This document shows positions 26,903 to 35,263 of a stretch of 64,000 nt of DNA, one piece after another. The stretch comes from Helicobacter canis. Its GTDB lineage: Bacteria; Campylobacterota; Campylobacteria; Campylobacterales; Helicobacteraceae. Made by a program: the position numbers and the translations under genes. The stretch lies in assembly GCF_900451095.1 (NCBI RefSeq), contig NZ_UGHV01000001.1, positions 806,001-870,000 of the forward strand, read 5' to 3'. Position 1 is the first letter of the stretch. Each line of letters begins with the position of its first letter. The notes beneath the pieces were generated by a model. The model was given only the letters and a program-made list of their open reading frames with translations, searched no databases and had not been told where the DNA came from.

Positions 26903-27940
26903 TCATACATCTTTTGGTGGATTATCATCGTGGATTTTCTCTGGCTTGCTAGGCACTATACTCGCATCATCGCCTAGCTCTTTTGGCTCTGGCATTCTGC
27001 CATTATCAAGATGGCTTAATAACGCCCTTTTAAACGCTAAAGTAGAATCCACTTTATAGTATTTCCCACCACTATCCCTGCTTAATTCCTGCAAAAACCC
27101 CACCTCTTCGCCCAAGGCAAAGCTATGAAACACCACTTGATTGATAGCAAGTTCGGGCTTTCCTTGCGTGATATTGCGATTGAGACTTTTCATCGTGCTA
27201 AGAAGTGTTTGCGCGCGGAAGCTATCTGGGGGCGTGGGATTGCTCGCAAAGATATATAGCTCTTTTACTAGCCCATTATCCTTAGTGAAATACTTCATAC
27301 TCTCAATCATAGCGACATTAAGAAGATAAAGATATTGCGGATTTAGGCTAATTTCTTGCACCGCTTTGTCAAATGATTTTGGCTCATAAAATGGTCCAAG
27401 TGGGTTTGCAAGCATACTTTTATAGTCATTTACCACCACCTTTGTGAAGTGTTTAGGCTTATAAATTCGCTTTGCAATATAGGGGGCGATTTCCTTGAAA
27501 GCCTTAATATAGGGGTGCAAACTAAAAGTGTTGCAATACACAAAGCCCATTTCCTTATAAGGCTTTTCACGCAAATAGATTCCAAAATCGCCATTTTTTT
27601 GCGAGAAATTTACTAGGGTAAAGCTTGTATTTTTACACACAGAAGTGATACGCAAAAGCCCAGCCCCGCTGACATCAAGGCTATATACAAACTGCTTATC
27701 ATCACTCATATAGCTCCCATCGTTTTGTAAAATCCCACCATTTAGGATTCTATCTGCAAAGCAAATCCTTTTATCCGTGCTAGAAGATTGGATACTCTGC
27801 CCATCTTTAGCATAAATCACTCCCTCTTGCTCTTTATGCTGCTCTAAACTCTGCTTAGAGCAATCCATACCATTGATAAGATTACTAAGCTTTTCAAAAA
27901 CGACTTTTTCATCAATTGGGTCAAACTCTGTCATTTTCAC
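26903..27940 (-). CDS. von Willebrand factor A-like domain protein, function unknown
   Basis: A 345-residue soluble protein without signal peptide. Its C-terminal third (residues about 225-310) resembles a vWA fold: strand ELYIFASNPTPP, then NQVVFHSFALG followed by a SGGKYYKVD segment. A full MIDAS DXSXS motif is not evident (VYSLDVSGAG at about residue 85 is only suggestive). The C-terminal tail is Pro/Glu/Lys-rich. A good AAGGAAG site precedes the ATG at 27940. It sits alone between the second R-M pair and rarA. Possibly part of the acquired segment; no partner ATPase is present. Confidence 0.55.
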   Translation of the reverse strand: MKMTEFDPIDEKVVFEKLSNLINGMDCSKQSLEQHKEQEGVIYAKDGQSIQSSSTDKRICFADRILNGGILQNDGSYMSDDKQFVYSLDVSGAGLLRITSVCKNTSFTLVNFSQKNGDFGIYLREKPYKEMGFVYCNTFSLHPYIKAFKEIAPYIAKRIYKPKHFTKVVVNDYKSMLANPLGPFYEPKSFDKAVQEISLNPQYLYLLNVAMIESMKYFTKDNGLVKELYIFASNPTPPDSFRAQTLLSTMKSLNRNITQGKPELAINQVVFHSFALGEEVGFLQELSRDSGGKYYKVDSTLAFKRALLSHLDNGRMPEPKELGDDASIVPSKPEKIHDDNPPKDV

Positions 27941-28116
27941 TTCCTTTATGTGAGATATGTGAGATTTACTTGTCTTTAATCATTGCGTATTTTTCACTAA
28001 TCAAAGGCAAATATGTAAGATAAATGCAGATTTATGCCATTGTTATGGAGAATCTAAGCAGGGCTATGATGGCAAAGATGTTATACATAAACAATGCAGT
28101 AGGGGCTAGCTTGTGG
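27941..28116. other. Intergenic region between the vWA-like gene and rarA
   Basis: This 176-bp stretch lies between two leftward genes. It contains a short direct repeat (GTGAGATATGTGAGATT) just upstream of the vWA-like gene. A 60-codon frame crosses from it into antisense of rarA, and nothing in it suggests a gene. Confidence 0.6.
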
Positions 28117-29955
28117 CTATTTGGTTTGGTGGATTTTTGCGAGCCATTCATTAAGCGTTTTTTCAAAGCCCTTTTGCGTGGGATTGACAAACTTCAAAGG
28201 CTTTAGCAAATATTGCTGCTCTACATAGCCGCCGAAATTATGCGGGTATTTGTAGGTTTTAGAATGCGGCAGGATATGGGGGCTTATGGGGAGGATCTCG
28301 CCTTGGTTTATGGCTTCTAGTGCGGAGTTTATGGCGGTGTAGGCGGTGTTGCTCTTAGGGCAGGAGGCTAGGTAGATCACGCATTGGGCTAGGATTATGC
28401 GCGCTTCTGGGTAGCCGATCTTGCTTACAGATAGCATTGTAGAAGTGGCGAGATTTAGGGCGTTTGGGTTGGCATTGCCGATGTCCTCACTTGCTAAAAT
28501 CACAAGTCTTCTAGCGATGAATTCTGGGTTTTCTCCGCCGGCAATCAGCCTTGCTAGGTAGTAGATACTTGCATTAGTATCACTACCTCGGATAGATTTA
28601 ATGAGCGCGGAGGCGAGATTGTAGTGCGTGCTAGCTTCACTTGTGCCATCATTTAGGCTCACAGGGCGTAAGGACTTGACATCTTCTAGGGTGATATGAT
28701 CGCTTAGGGCTAGGACTTCTAGGAGATTTAGCATAGCGCGCCCATCACCGCCGCTGCTTGAGATTAAGTAGGAGCAGGCTTCTTGGGTGATGGTTTTTTT
28801 GGTGTGGGGCGATGGCTTTTTGCTGGTGGATTCGGTTTTGTCTGATTCTGGCGTTGCATTTCTAAAGAAACCTGCTGCGGCTTCGCCTTGCACCGCTATC
28901 GCTGGTTTTGAGCGATAAATCGTGGATTCTACGGCGTGGGCTTGCTCATTATCGCCTAGATAAATCCCTTCGCCCACGCCTTGAAAACAAGGGATACCGC
29001 TCGGCGTTAGCCGATGTTTCTTTAGAAAGCCACGATTTACTAAAGAAACCTGCTGCGGCTTCGCCTTGCACCGCTTCGCTTGTTTTCTCATCTCAACTGC
29101 TTCCGCCTGTGGTGTTTTATCAAACACGGCTTCAGTTTTTTCGTTTTGCAGCGTGTTTAAACTTTGGGCATTTTCCCTAGAATCCACTTTTTGTGTATCA
29201 GCGGCAGAATTTTCAAAAGTGGATTCTAGGTTTTGTGTCTTTGTTTGTGTGGATTGCCACGCCGACAAGTCGGCTCGCAATGACGAGGGGGTAGTTTTTT
29301 CACACTTAGCCCTTTTTTCTTCTTCAAGGATTTTAGGAATTGCGGTCCCAAAATTTGCTAAATCTGCGGAATGCTCACCCAAAGCTAAATCCCCTCCAAG
29401 CAAAGCCAAATCCCCATTAGAATCCCCCGCAACACTAGAATCCACCTTTTGTATGCCCAGCTTCTCCAACGCCCTTTTCAGCAGCTCCTCTAGCTCTTGC
29501 ACATTTAGGGGCTTAAACTCACAGAGCAAAGAGCGCGAGCGGATCGCATTTGTGAGCGTGTAGAAAGGATTTTCCGTGCTAGCCCCAAGCACGATAGCAA
29601 CTCTATCTTCCATAATGGGCAGCAAGGCTTCTTGCTGGGGCTTAGTGAGCCTATGGACTTCATCGATAAACACAAGCGGCGTGATGAGTGATTGCTGATA
29701 GGGCTTAAGCGCGGAGTGCAGGGACTCTAGCTTGAATTTTGTGGCATTAAAGGGGAGAAAGACATCGCCTAGATTTTTGGCAATAAGCCTTGCTAAAGTC
29801 GTCTTCCCAGTGCCCGGAGGTCCGTAGAAAAAGCAATGTGGCATTTGCTTGGCGGCTATGGCGCGATATAGGGGGGCGTTTTTGTGTAGCAGGTGGCTTT
29901 GCCCTAGGAAGTCATCTAAGGTCTGTGGGCGCAAGAGTGTGGCTAGGTGCGTCAT
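28117..29955 (-). CDS. rarA: Replication-associated recombination protein A (RarA/MgsA) with ~218-residue repeat insert
   Basis: The AAA+ ATPase works at stalled forks. Walker A GPPGTGKT is at residues 45-52, Walker B LVFIDEVH at 94-101, and the sensor/arginine-finger region near 135-141. The C-terminal MgsA domain (residues about 389-612) has GGDGRAMLNLLE and GGENPEFIARRLVILASEDIG. Residues 171-388 are a repeat mosaic, so the protein is 612 residues instead of about 390-450. The frame is intact. There is no Shine-Dalgarno; its ATG overlaps the stop of the small ORF before it, so translation is probably coupled. It is the distal gene of the cbpA-hspR heat-shock operon. Confidence 0.92.
   Translation of the reverse strand: MTHLATLLRPQTLDDFLGQSHLLHKNAPLYRAIAAKQMPHCFFYGPPGTGKTTLARLIAKNLGDVFLPFNATKFKLESLHSALKPYQQSLITPLVFIDEVHRLTKPQQEALLPIMEDRVAIVLGASTENPFYTLTNAIRSRSLLCEFKPLNVQELEELLKRALEKLGIQKVDSSVAGDSNGDLALLGGDLALGEHSADLANFGTAIPKILEEEKRAKCEKTTPSSLRADLSAWQSTQTKTQNLESTFENSAADTQKVDSRENAQSLNTLQNEKTEAVFDKTPQAEAVEMRKQAKRCKAKPQQVSLVNRGFLKKHRLTPSGIPCFQGVGEGIYLGDNEQAHAVESTIYRSKPAIAVQGEAAAGFFRNATPESDKTESTSKKPSPHTKKTITQEACSYLISSSGGDGRAMLNLLEVLALSDHITLEDVKSLRPVSLNDGTSEASTHYNLASALIKSIRGSDTNASIYYLARLIAGGENPEFIARRLVILASEDIGNANPNALNLATSTMLSVSKIGYPEARIILAQCVIYLASCPKSNTAYTAINSALEAINQGEILPISPHILPHSKTYKYPHNFGGYVEQQYLLKPLKFVNPTQKGFEKTLNEWLAKIHQTK
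28792..29445 (-). repeat. Repeat mosaic inside rarA
   Basis: The block contains class D units at about 28858-28900 and 29037-29077, a class B palindrome at 29251-29284, and class A motifs near 29180-29192 and 29215-29228. It encodes hydrophilic, probably disordered sequence such as SLRADLSAWQS and NLESTF. It sits between the ATPase core and the C-terminal domain, a site that varies in length among RarA proteins. Confidence 0.88.
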
Positions 29956-30143
29956 AGCTTGGCTTTGTGTTTGGGGCTAAGGGCTTTAGCCATAGCAGGC
30001 ATAGTGGTCGCTAGCCTGTATTTATGGCTTTTACATAAAGCGTGATCCCTAGAATCCACTTTTAAAGCTTTGCTAGGGTTGATAGCACCCTCACATTGCC
30101 CACGCCCAAGCCACGCTCCAAAGCCCCAAGGATCTTTGCACAT
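29952..30143 (-). CDS. Possible small ORF bridging hspR and rarA
   Basis: A 63-codon frame starts at an ATG overlapping the hspR stop codon (TGATG). It ends with a TGA overlapping the rarA start (ATGA). The product is basic, has no recognised domain, and includes a class A motif (KVDSR). Perfect overlaps on both sides, and the lack of a ribosome-binding site before rarA, suggest it is translated. It could have arisen by repeat insertion into the former hspR-rarA gap. Function unknown. Confidence 0.4.
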   Translation of the reverse strand: MCKDPWGFGAWLGRGQCEGAINPSKALKVDSRDHALCKSHKYRLATTMPAMAKALSPKHKAKL

Positions 30144-30499
30144 CACTTGCCTTTAAAGATCATTAGTTCATAGGAGCTTTGCTTGATTGTTACACTATTG
30201 TCCTTGCTTGTGCTGGCGCGGAGCTGCTCGATAATCCCATCTAGCTCATCAAGCCGCTCCTTTAAGCGTAGGATAATATCCACGCCAGCAAGATTTACGC
30301 CCAAATCGCGCGTGAGCCGCAAAATCGTCTTGATTTTATCAATATCGCGCTGGGAGTATAGGCGCATTTTGCCCTCTGTCCTGCCGGGCTCGATCAAGCC
30401 TTCCTTTTCATATTGGCGTAGGGTTTGGGGGTGGATTTCTAGGATTTTTGCCACGACACTGATTAGATAGACAGGCTCATCATAGCTATACATTTGCAC
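30143..30499 (-). CDS. hspR: MerR-type heat-shock repressor HspR
   Basis: The 118-residue protein has an N-terminal MerR helix-turn-helix (YLISVVAKILEIHPQTLRQYEKEGLI at residues about 11-36) followed by a RTEGKMRLYSQRDIDKI wing and a helical dimerisation tail. HspR represses chaperone operons by binding HAIR-type inverted repeats (CTTGAGT-N7-ACTCAAG). It starts three bases after cbpA ends. A matching half-site overlaps the promoter of this operon, consistent with autoregulation. Confidence 0.92.
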   Translation of the reverse strand: MQMYSYDEPVYLISVVAKILEIHPQTLRQYEKEGLIEPGRTEGKMRLYSQRDIDKIKTILRLTRDLGVNLAGVDIILRLKERLDELDGIIEQLRASTSKDNSVTIKQSSYELMIFKGK

Positions 30500-30502
30500 T
30501 CC

Positions 30503-31366
30503 TTATGCTTCTAGCTCTTTATGCAAGAGATCTTGCAGGGGCTGCGAGAGCGATTCTAGCTTGGGTAGGGTGATGTTTGCACGCAAGTAGAGATCGCCTA
30601 GGGCTTGGGTTTTTAGGTTTTTCGCGCCGAGCTCTTTGACGCGGAATTTTTGGGCGTTTTTGGTGTTGGGCGGGATTTTTAGGGTAACTTCTTTGTGCAA
30701 GGTGGGGATTGTTATTTTCCCACCAAAAAGCGCGGTCTTTAGCGGGAGATCAAAATCTTGGATAATATCATCGCCACTTCGCTCATATAGCGCACTAGAA
30801 TCCACCTGCACCTTTAGGATCAAATCCCCCCGCCCACTGCGCCCGGATCGACCTTTGCCGCGTAGGCGGATACTCTTGCCATCACTTATGCCAGCGGGGA
30901 TTTTCATATCGATTTTTTCTCTCTCAAGCATTATGCTATGCTTGCCACCGGTGATAGATAGCTCAAAGGGTATGCGTATGCTTGCGTGTATATCTAAATC
31001 CTGCTCAAACCCCCCAAAATCCGCCCCACCAAAGCCAAAGCCCGAGCCAAAATTAAAGCCCCCACGCGCGCCAAAAATCTGGCTCAAAATCTCATCAAGC
31101 CCAGCGGCTCCGCCCTGTGCGCGGGCAAAATCACTGAAATTTTGCCCACCAAACATACTATCGCCAAATTGATCATATTGCTTGCGCTTTTGCTCATCGC
31201 TTAAAATCTCATAAGCAGCGTTGATTTCTTTGAATTTCTCTTCTGCGGACTTGTCTTTATTGACATCGGGGTGGTATTTGCGCGCTAGCTTGCGATAAGC
31301 CTTTTTGATCTCATCTTGGCTGGCATTTTCGCTGACTTCTAGTGTTTGATAGAGACTTCTGCTCAT
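30503..31366 (-). CDS. cbpA: DnaJ-class co-chaperone CbpA
   Basis: The 287-residue protein has an N-terminal J domain with HPD at residues about 32-34 and a Gly/Phe-rich linker (residues about 95-125, [13 protein letters not shown]). A C-terminal substrate-binding domain follows, and there is no DnaJ zinc finger. It stimulates DnaK. It is the first gene of the cbpA-hspR-rarA operon and its promoter carries an HspR-type half-site. Confidence 0.92.
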   Translation of the reverse strand: MSRSLYQTLEVSENASQDEIKKAYRKLARKYHPDVNKDKSAEEKFKEINAAYEILSDEQKRKQYDQFGDSMFGGQNFSDFARAQGGAAGLDEILSQIFGARGGFNFGSGFGFGGADFGGFEQDLDIHASIRIPFELSITGGKHSIMLEREKIDMKIPAGISDGKSIRLRGKGRSGRSGRGDLILKVQVDSSALYERSGDDIIQDFDLPLKTALFGGKITIPTLHKEVTLKIPPNTKNAQKFRVKELGAKNLKTQALGDLYLRANITLPKLESLSQPLQDLLHKELEA

Positions 31367-31387
31367 TGATTATCCTTTGTGGTGTTT

Positions 31388-31408
31388 CTTGAGTATGATT
31401 GTATCATA
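31388..31408 (-). promoter_or_regulatory. cbpA promoter with HspR (HAIR-like) half-site
   Basis: On the minus strand TACAAT (31403-31398) serves as -10 box about 32 bases before cbpA. ACTCAAG (31394-31388), one half of the HAIR operator, overlaps the predicted start site. TATGAT-TGT-ATCATA at 31394-31408 is an inverted repeat. The second HAIR arm is poorly conserved. Confidence 0.6.
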
Positions 31409-31438
31409 AAACTTTAGTGTTATTCTATCAATTTGCAT

Positions 31439-32359
31439 TCAAGGACGGCAGAGTTCTTGCACATAGCCACTGACAAAAAACCCACTTTTATCCAAGCTAC
31501 ATAAAAAATTTTTAATATCTTTGTGGCTTACAATAACGGGCGAAATAGCATTGCTAGGGAGAGTTGCCATACCAAGTAGCTGCCCATCTTTGCTAAAAAA
31601 TGGTCGCCCGAAGATGACTTTTTGCTCATTTTTAATGGGGAGCTTATTGGTATTTTTGCGTGTGATTAGGCTGATATTTGGGGCATTGAAAGTTGTGGTA
31701 ACTGTGTAGTAGTCATTCGTGCGCACGGGCTTTGACTTGGCGATGTCATAGGCATTTTTGGTCAAGATTTTATTGTGGTAGTAGCTTTGGGAGCGGAGAT
31801 TGCAGTAGTCATCAGTGTAGCCAGAGACTTCAAAGAGACTAAGCCCTTGCACTTTATCTATGGCTTTTAGTCGCAGCTCTGCTAGGCAGATGAGATTGCC
31901 CGCGCTCTCATCGCGCATTTTTAGCAAGATATTTTTAGGATAGGCACTAGCATTATGCCCAAGCTCTGCTGAGGTTAGAAAGAGGTTTTGCGGCAGTAGT
32001 AGCCCAAATCCACTGCGGAAGCTCCCATCATCAAAAGAGACCATCACAAGCCCCACAGAGCGGATCCACGGGAAGTTTTTTTGCACGGCGACAAAGTCGT
32101 CCATATTACCAACTTCCATAATCACTCTATCCATTTCTTTGGTGGATTCTGGCTTGGGCTTAGAGTCTTTAGCTATGTTTTTATCTTTATTTGGGAGATT
32201 TTGTGTGGTGGGCGCGGGCTTTGGGGTGGAATCTAGCGGGTCGTTAAGATCGGATTCTGAAGCATTGGCGATGAGACAAGCCCCCATACAAGCACATAGC
32301 ACAAAACTTGCGTATTTTTTATAGCATTGCTTGAGTATAAATCCCACAGAATGTCCCAA
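31439..32359 (-). CDS. Exported trypsin-fold protein, probably catalytically inactive
   Basis: The mature part resembles the trypsin/HtrA fold: SGFGLLLPQNLFLTSAELG in place of the HtrA GSG...LTNHHV segment, then FGRPFFSKDGQLLGMAT in place of the active-site GNSGGPL. The catalytic His and Ser are not in place, so it is likely a pseudo-protease. A signal peptide (VLCACMGACLIANA) ends about 30 residues in. I chose the TTG at 32359, which has GAGGT seven bases upstream; ATG 32416 and TTG 32440 would bury the signal peptide. A Pro/Lys/Thr-rich linker follows the signal. Likely periplasmic. Function unknown. Confidence 0.6.
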   Translation of the reverse strand: MGHSVGFILKQCYKKYASFVLCACMGACLIANASESDLNDPLDSTPKPAPTTQNLPNKDKNIAKDSKPKPESTKEMDRVIMEVGNMDDFVAVQKNFPWIRSVGLVMVSFDDGSFRSGFGLLLPQNLFLTSAELGHNASAYPKNILLKMRDESAGNLICLAELRLKAIDKVQGLSLFEVSGYTDDYCNLRSQSYYHNKILTKNAYDIAKSKPVRTNDYYTVTTTFNAPNISLITRKNTNKLPIKNEQKVIFGRPFFSKDGQLLGMATLPSNAISPVIVSHKDIKNFLCSLDKSGFFVSGYVQELCRP

Positions 32360-32551
32360 GATAATCACCTCTAATCTATGTTGCTTATATGTATCGGTCT
32401 TTTGCTCAACTCTCATCGTAATTTTAGAGAGAATCCCCAAGGATCTATGGGCTTTTTAGATTCTAGTAAGGACAAACTCGCTAGAATCCCCACTCGCTGC
32501 TAAAGCCCACAAAAAAGTGGATTCTAGCATATTTAGGCTAAAGGATTTACT

Positions 32552-33043
32552 ATGGAAGAGTTAAAAACTTTCACCCCCACACAAGAAGAGCTAGAATCTA
32601 GCGCGTTTGCCACGATAGAGACCAATAAGGGCGCGATTGTTGTGCGACTCTTTGGAGAGAGTGCGCCACAAGCAGTGAGCAATTTTGCCTCCCTTGCCAA
32701 AAGTGGATTCTACAATGGGCTTACATTCCACCGCGTGATCGCAGGCTTTGTCGCTCAAGGTGGCTGCCCTAGAGGTGATGGCACAGGCGGACCGGGGTAT
32801 AGGATCGCTTGTGAGCTAAAGGGCAATCCACACCGCCACAAAAGAGGTGCACTCTCTATGGCACACGCAGGGCGCGATACAGGCGGGAGTCAATTTTTCC
32901 TATGTTTTGTGGATTTGCCACATTTAGATGGTGAGCACACGGTATTTGGGCAGATTGAAGATGAGCAGAGCCTAGCGGTGCTTGATAGCCTTAGACAAGA
33001 TGATACGATCACAACTATCTGTATTTCTTCTAGCATAGGATAG
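32552..33043 (+). CDS. ppiA: Cyclophilin-type peptidyl-prolyl isomerase
   Basis: The 163-residue protein has the cyclophilin core: [13 protein letters not shown] (catalytic Arg), GSQFFLCF and [12 protein letters not shown]. There is no signal peptide, so it is cytoplasmic. It catalyses cis-trans isomerisation of prolyl bonds. The start at 552 of this kilobase follows AAAGGATTTACT. Class A motifs lie just upstream (32512-32527). It is followed after 13 bases by the acyltransferase gene. Confidence 0.93.
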   Translation: MEELKTFTPTQEELESSAFATIETNKGAIVVRLFGESAPQAVSNFASLAKSGFYNGLTFHRVIAGFVAQGGCPRGDGTGGPGYRIACELKGNPHRHKRGALSMAHAGRDTGGSQFFLCFVDLPHLDGEHTVFGQIEDEQSLAVLDSLRQDDTITTICISSSIG

Positions 33044-33056
33044 GCACAAAGCATAG

Positions 33057-33692
33057 ATGAATTGGAGACGCCGACTCATAGAAATGAGTGTCCCGCGCAT
33101 AGGGTGGGCTTTGGTGTGGATTTTGTATGCTACAAATCGCAAGGCATTTTTCATCGATAAAAGCGTCTATGATGACAATACGATTCTAGCATTTTGGCAC
33201 GGCGAGATTCTTATGCTTCCTATGCTCTACCGCAAGCTTCGCCAACACCCCAATATCTATATCTTATCAAGCAATCATTTTGATGGAGGGCTTATCGCTA
33301 AAATGTGCGAGTGCTTTGGCTTTGAGAGTGTGCGAGGTAGCACGGGATCTGGGCATAAGGGTGGAGTGCGCGCACTTATGCAGCTCATTTCTGGACTTAA
33401 GGCTGGCAAAGATGTGGGGATCGCCGTAGATGGACCAAAGGGTCCTTATCATCATATCGCTGATGGTGTCATTATGATGGCGCAAAAAACAGGGAAAAGA
33501 ATCAGCGTATGCCGCGTGGCGCCAAGTTTGCGCTATGAATTTGGCACTTGGGATAGATTCTCCCTACCGCTACCTTTTGGCAAAATATGCTATTATATGG
33601 GTGCTAGCTTCGCGCTAGATCCAAGTCTTAGCCTAGAAGAAGCCAGAGAAGTGGTAAAAAAACAAATGCAGTGCATACAAGGGCAAGAGTAA
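33057..33692 (+). CDS. Lysophospholipid acyltransferase family protein (DUF374)
   Basis: The 211-residue protein has the DUF374 features: FWHGEILMLP near residue 47, SSNHFDGGLIAK near 77 and AVDGPKGPYHH near 124, the last being the acyltransferase-type glycine/proline motif. An N-terminal hydrophobic helix suggests membrane association. Members are related to LPS lipid A acyltransferases, but the substrate is not established. Its stop codon lies within a set of 12-13-base tandem repeats. Confidence 0.85.
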   Translation: MNWRRRLIEMSVPRIGWALVWILYATNRKAFFIDKSVYDDNTILAFWHGEILMLPMLYRKLRQHPNIYILSSNHFDGGLIAKMCECFGFESVRGSTGSGHKGGVRALMQLISGLKAGKDVGIAVDGPKGPYHHIADGVIMMAQKTGKRISVCRVAPSLRYEFGTWDRFSLPLPFGKICYYMGASFALDPSLSLEEAREVVKKQMQCIQGQE

Positions 33693-33721
33693 GGGCGAAA
33701 GTTAAGGGCAAGAGTTAAGGG
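33680..33721 (+). repeat. Tandem 12-13 bp repeats across a stop codon
   Basis: Units AGGGCAAGAGTA, AGGGCGAAAGTTA and AGGGCAAGAGTTA, then AGGG, span the end of the acyltransferase gene and the leader of the next gene. The last AAGGG-type unit may serve as ribosome-binding site for the gene at 33727. Confidence 0.8.
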
Positions 33722-33726
33722 TAGAT

Positions 33727-34704
33727 ATGGGATTTTTCACCTCGATGATGTCGCCATTGTTTAGCAAGGTGTTTATCGCGATCAATATCGATGCGATCAC
33801 TTGCACGATCAAAGTTATAAGAATCAAGCACGACAAGCAGGTAGAATCGCTCACAAAAGAGTTTAAAACCACAGAAAATCAAATCCCTATGGAAGCTGTG
33901 AAGCTCATCAGGCGATATAAACACAACTATCCTTTCACTTATGTTAGTGCGATGATTAAGACTCTCTCACAAGGCGTGGTGTTACAGAAGGATTCTAAGG
34001 ACTTTTTTTCGGGGAATCTTAAAGCAAGTGAATGCCAAATCAGCAGCAGCGAGACGATACGCGTTTTTGCAAAACGCTCGATGATTAAGGATTATTTACG
34101 CCGTTTTAATGTGATCTCTGGGGTGGATTTTGTGTTTTCGCCATTTTTGATCATTGATCAAAATGCCCACGATCTGCCCACGCTAGGGAATAATGTCTAT
34201 GTGCTTTTGCAAAGGAGCAATATCGCCCTTATGGTTGTGTATAGAGGGGTGGCGACTTTTAGCGGGTTTTTCATCGCTGAAGGTGAGGTGCCTATGCTCA
34301 ATAAAGAAGAGCAAAGATCAGATATTGAGCTAAAGAATTTTGATGAACTCTCTTTAGATGATGATTTTGATGAGTTTGCCAAAATCGCCCTAGATCCAAG
34401 CATAGAGCATTTGCAGACAGATATGTTTATCCCAAATCTTGATGAGACAAAGATCGTTTATGATGATATGCCAAAGGCAAAAATCATTAGCAAGATTCTT
34501 GTTGATGCTATTAAAGAATACTACCAGAATCCATTATATAAAGGCGAGTTTATCGATAAGGTCATTTTGCTTGATGCGTGTAAAATCAGCGATCAAGCCT
34601 ATGAATTTATCGCTAAAGAGCTTATGCTAGAAACGGTGAAAAGAGATGTAAATCTCCCAGATGTATTGATACAATTTGCGCAAAGAGAGCTTAAAGGAAA
34701 ATAA
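33727..34704 (+). CDS. PilM-like cytoplasmic protein, function uncertain
   Basis: A 325-residue protein without membrane segments, with an acidic middle (residues about 195-245). The beginning (FIAINIDAITCTIKVIRI) and the later VYVLLQRSNIALMVVYRG strand pattern could fit an actin-like PilM/GspL fold. The evidence is mainly context: the next two genes have PilN- and PilO-like architecture. Such trios form the inner-membrane alignment complex of type IV pili or type II secretion, or of competence systems such as Campylobacter Cts. No ATPase or pilin genes are nearby. Confidence 0.45.
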   Translation: MGFFTSMMSPLFSKVFIAINIDAITCTIKVIRIKHDKQVESLTKEFKTTENQIPMEAVKLIRRYKHNYPFTYVSAMIKTLSQGVVLQKDSKDFFSGNLKASECQISSSETIRVFAKRSMIKDYLRRFNVISGVDFVFSPFLIIDQNAHDLPTLGNNVYVLLQRSNIALMVVYRGVATFSGFFIAEGEVPMLNKEEQRSDIELKNFDELSLDDDFDEFAKIALDPSIEHLQTDMFIPNLDETKIVYDDMPKAKIISKILVDAIKEYYQNPLYKGEFIDKVILLDACKISDQAYEFIAKELMLETVKRDVNLPDVLIQFAQRELKGK

Positions 34705-35258
34705 TGGCACTAAGTTTTATCCGCCCAAAGACCAAGCATATCTTCGCTAAAGTTACTAAGATTTGGTGGCTGTATTTTGCATTAACGATAGTGATTTTGC
34801 TTGGATTTTATGGGTTTGTTACGCGAGAGATTTCTGCCTCTGTAGAGCGCGCTCAAGAATATCGCTTCAATCAAGCAATCCTGCAGCAAAATATCATTGA
34901 TCTTGATGAGCATTTCGAGCGGCTTGTGTTTGAATCAACACTCGTGCATCAGCGCAGCGACAAAAACGACATTCGCCGTGATAAGCTGCGCGATCTTTTA
35001 GAGCTTGTGCCAGATAAAATCACCTTGCGCTTCATAGAAATTAGCGATACTACGCTTGTGTTAAAGGGTATTACACCATCAAAGGAGTTTTTCTACTTCG
35101 CATTGCAAGATCCGCTTAAGGCAAATTTTGGACGCTCAAATGTGAATTTTTACGCGCTATCAAATGGCTGGTATGAGTTCATCTCCATTAGCCACGCACA
35201 TACCCAAGCCACCAAAAAGGCAGAGACTCAAGCTGCCATAGCAGATGACAATAAATAG
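34704..35258 (+). CDS. PilN-like bitopic membrane protein
   Basis: The 184-residue protein has a short basic cytoplasmic tail, one membrane segment (residues about 22-41) and a periplasmic helical stretch. A region (LRDLLELVPDKITLRFIEIS, then LVLKGITPS and F then L) follows with the strand/helix pattern of PilN and GspL periplasmic domains. It overlaps the preceding gene by one base and precedes the PilO-like gene by five. The call is by architecture. Confidence 0.5.
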   Translation: MALSFIRPKTKHIFAKVTKIWWLYFALTIVILLGFYGFVTREISASVERAQEYRFNQAILQQNIIDLDEHFERLVFESTLVHQRSDKNDIRRDKLRDLLELVPDKITLRFIEISDTTLVLKGITPSKEFFYFALQDPLKANFGRSNVNFYALSNGWYEFISISHAHTQATKKAETQAAIADDNK

Positions 35259-35263
35259 GAGCT

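Noticed and set aside
28024-28206. 60-codon plus-strand frame at the end of rarA
   Set aside because: It runs antisense into the conserved end of rarA and has no Shine-Dalgarno or recognised domain.
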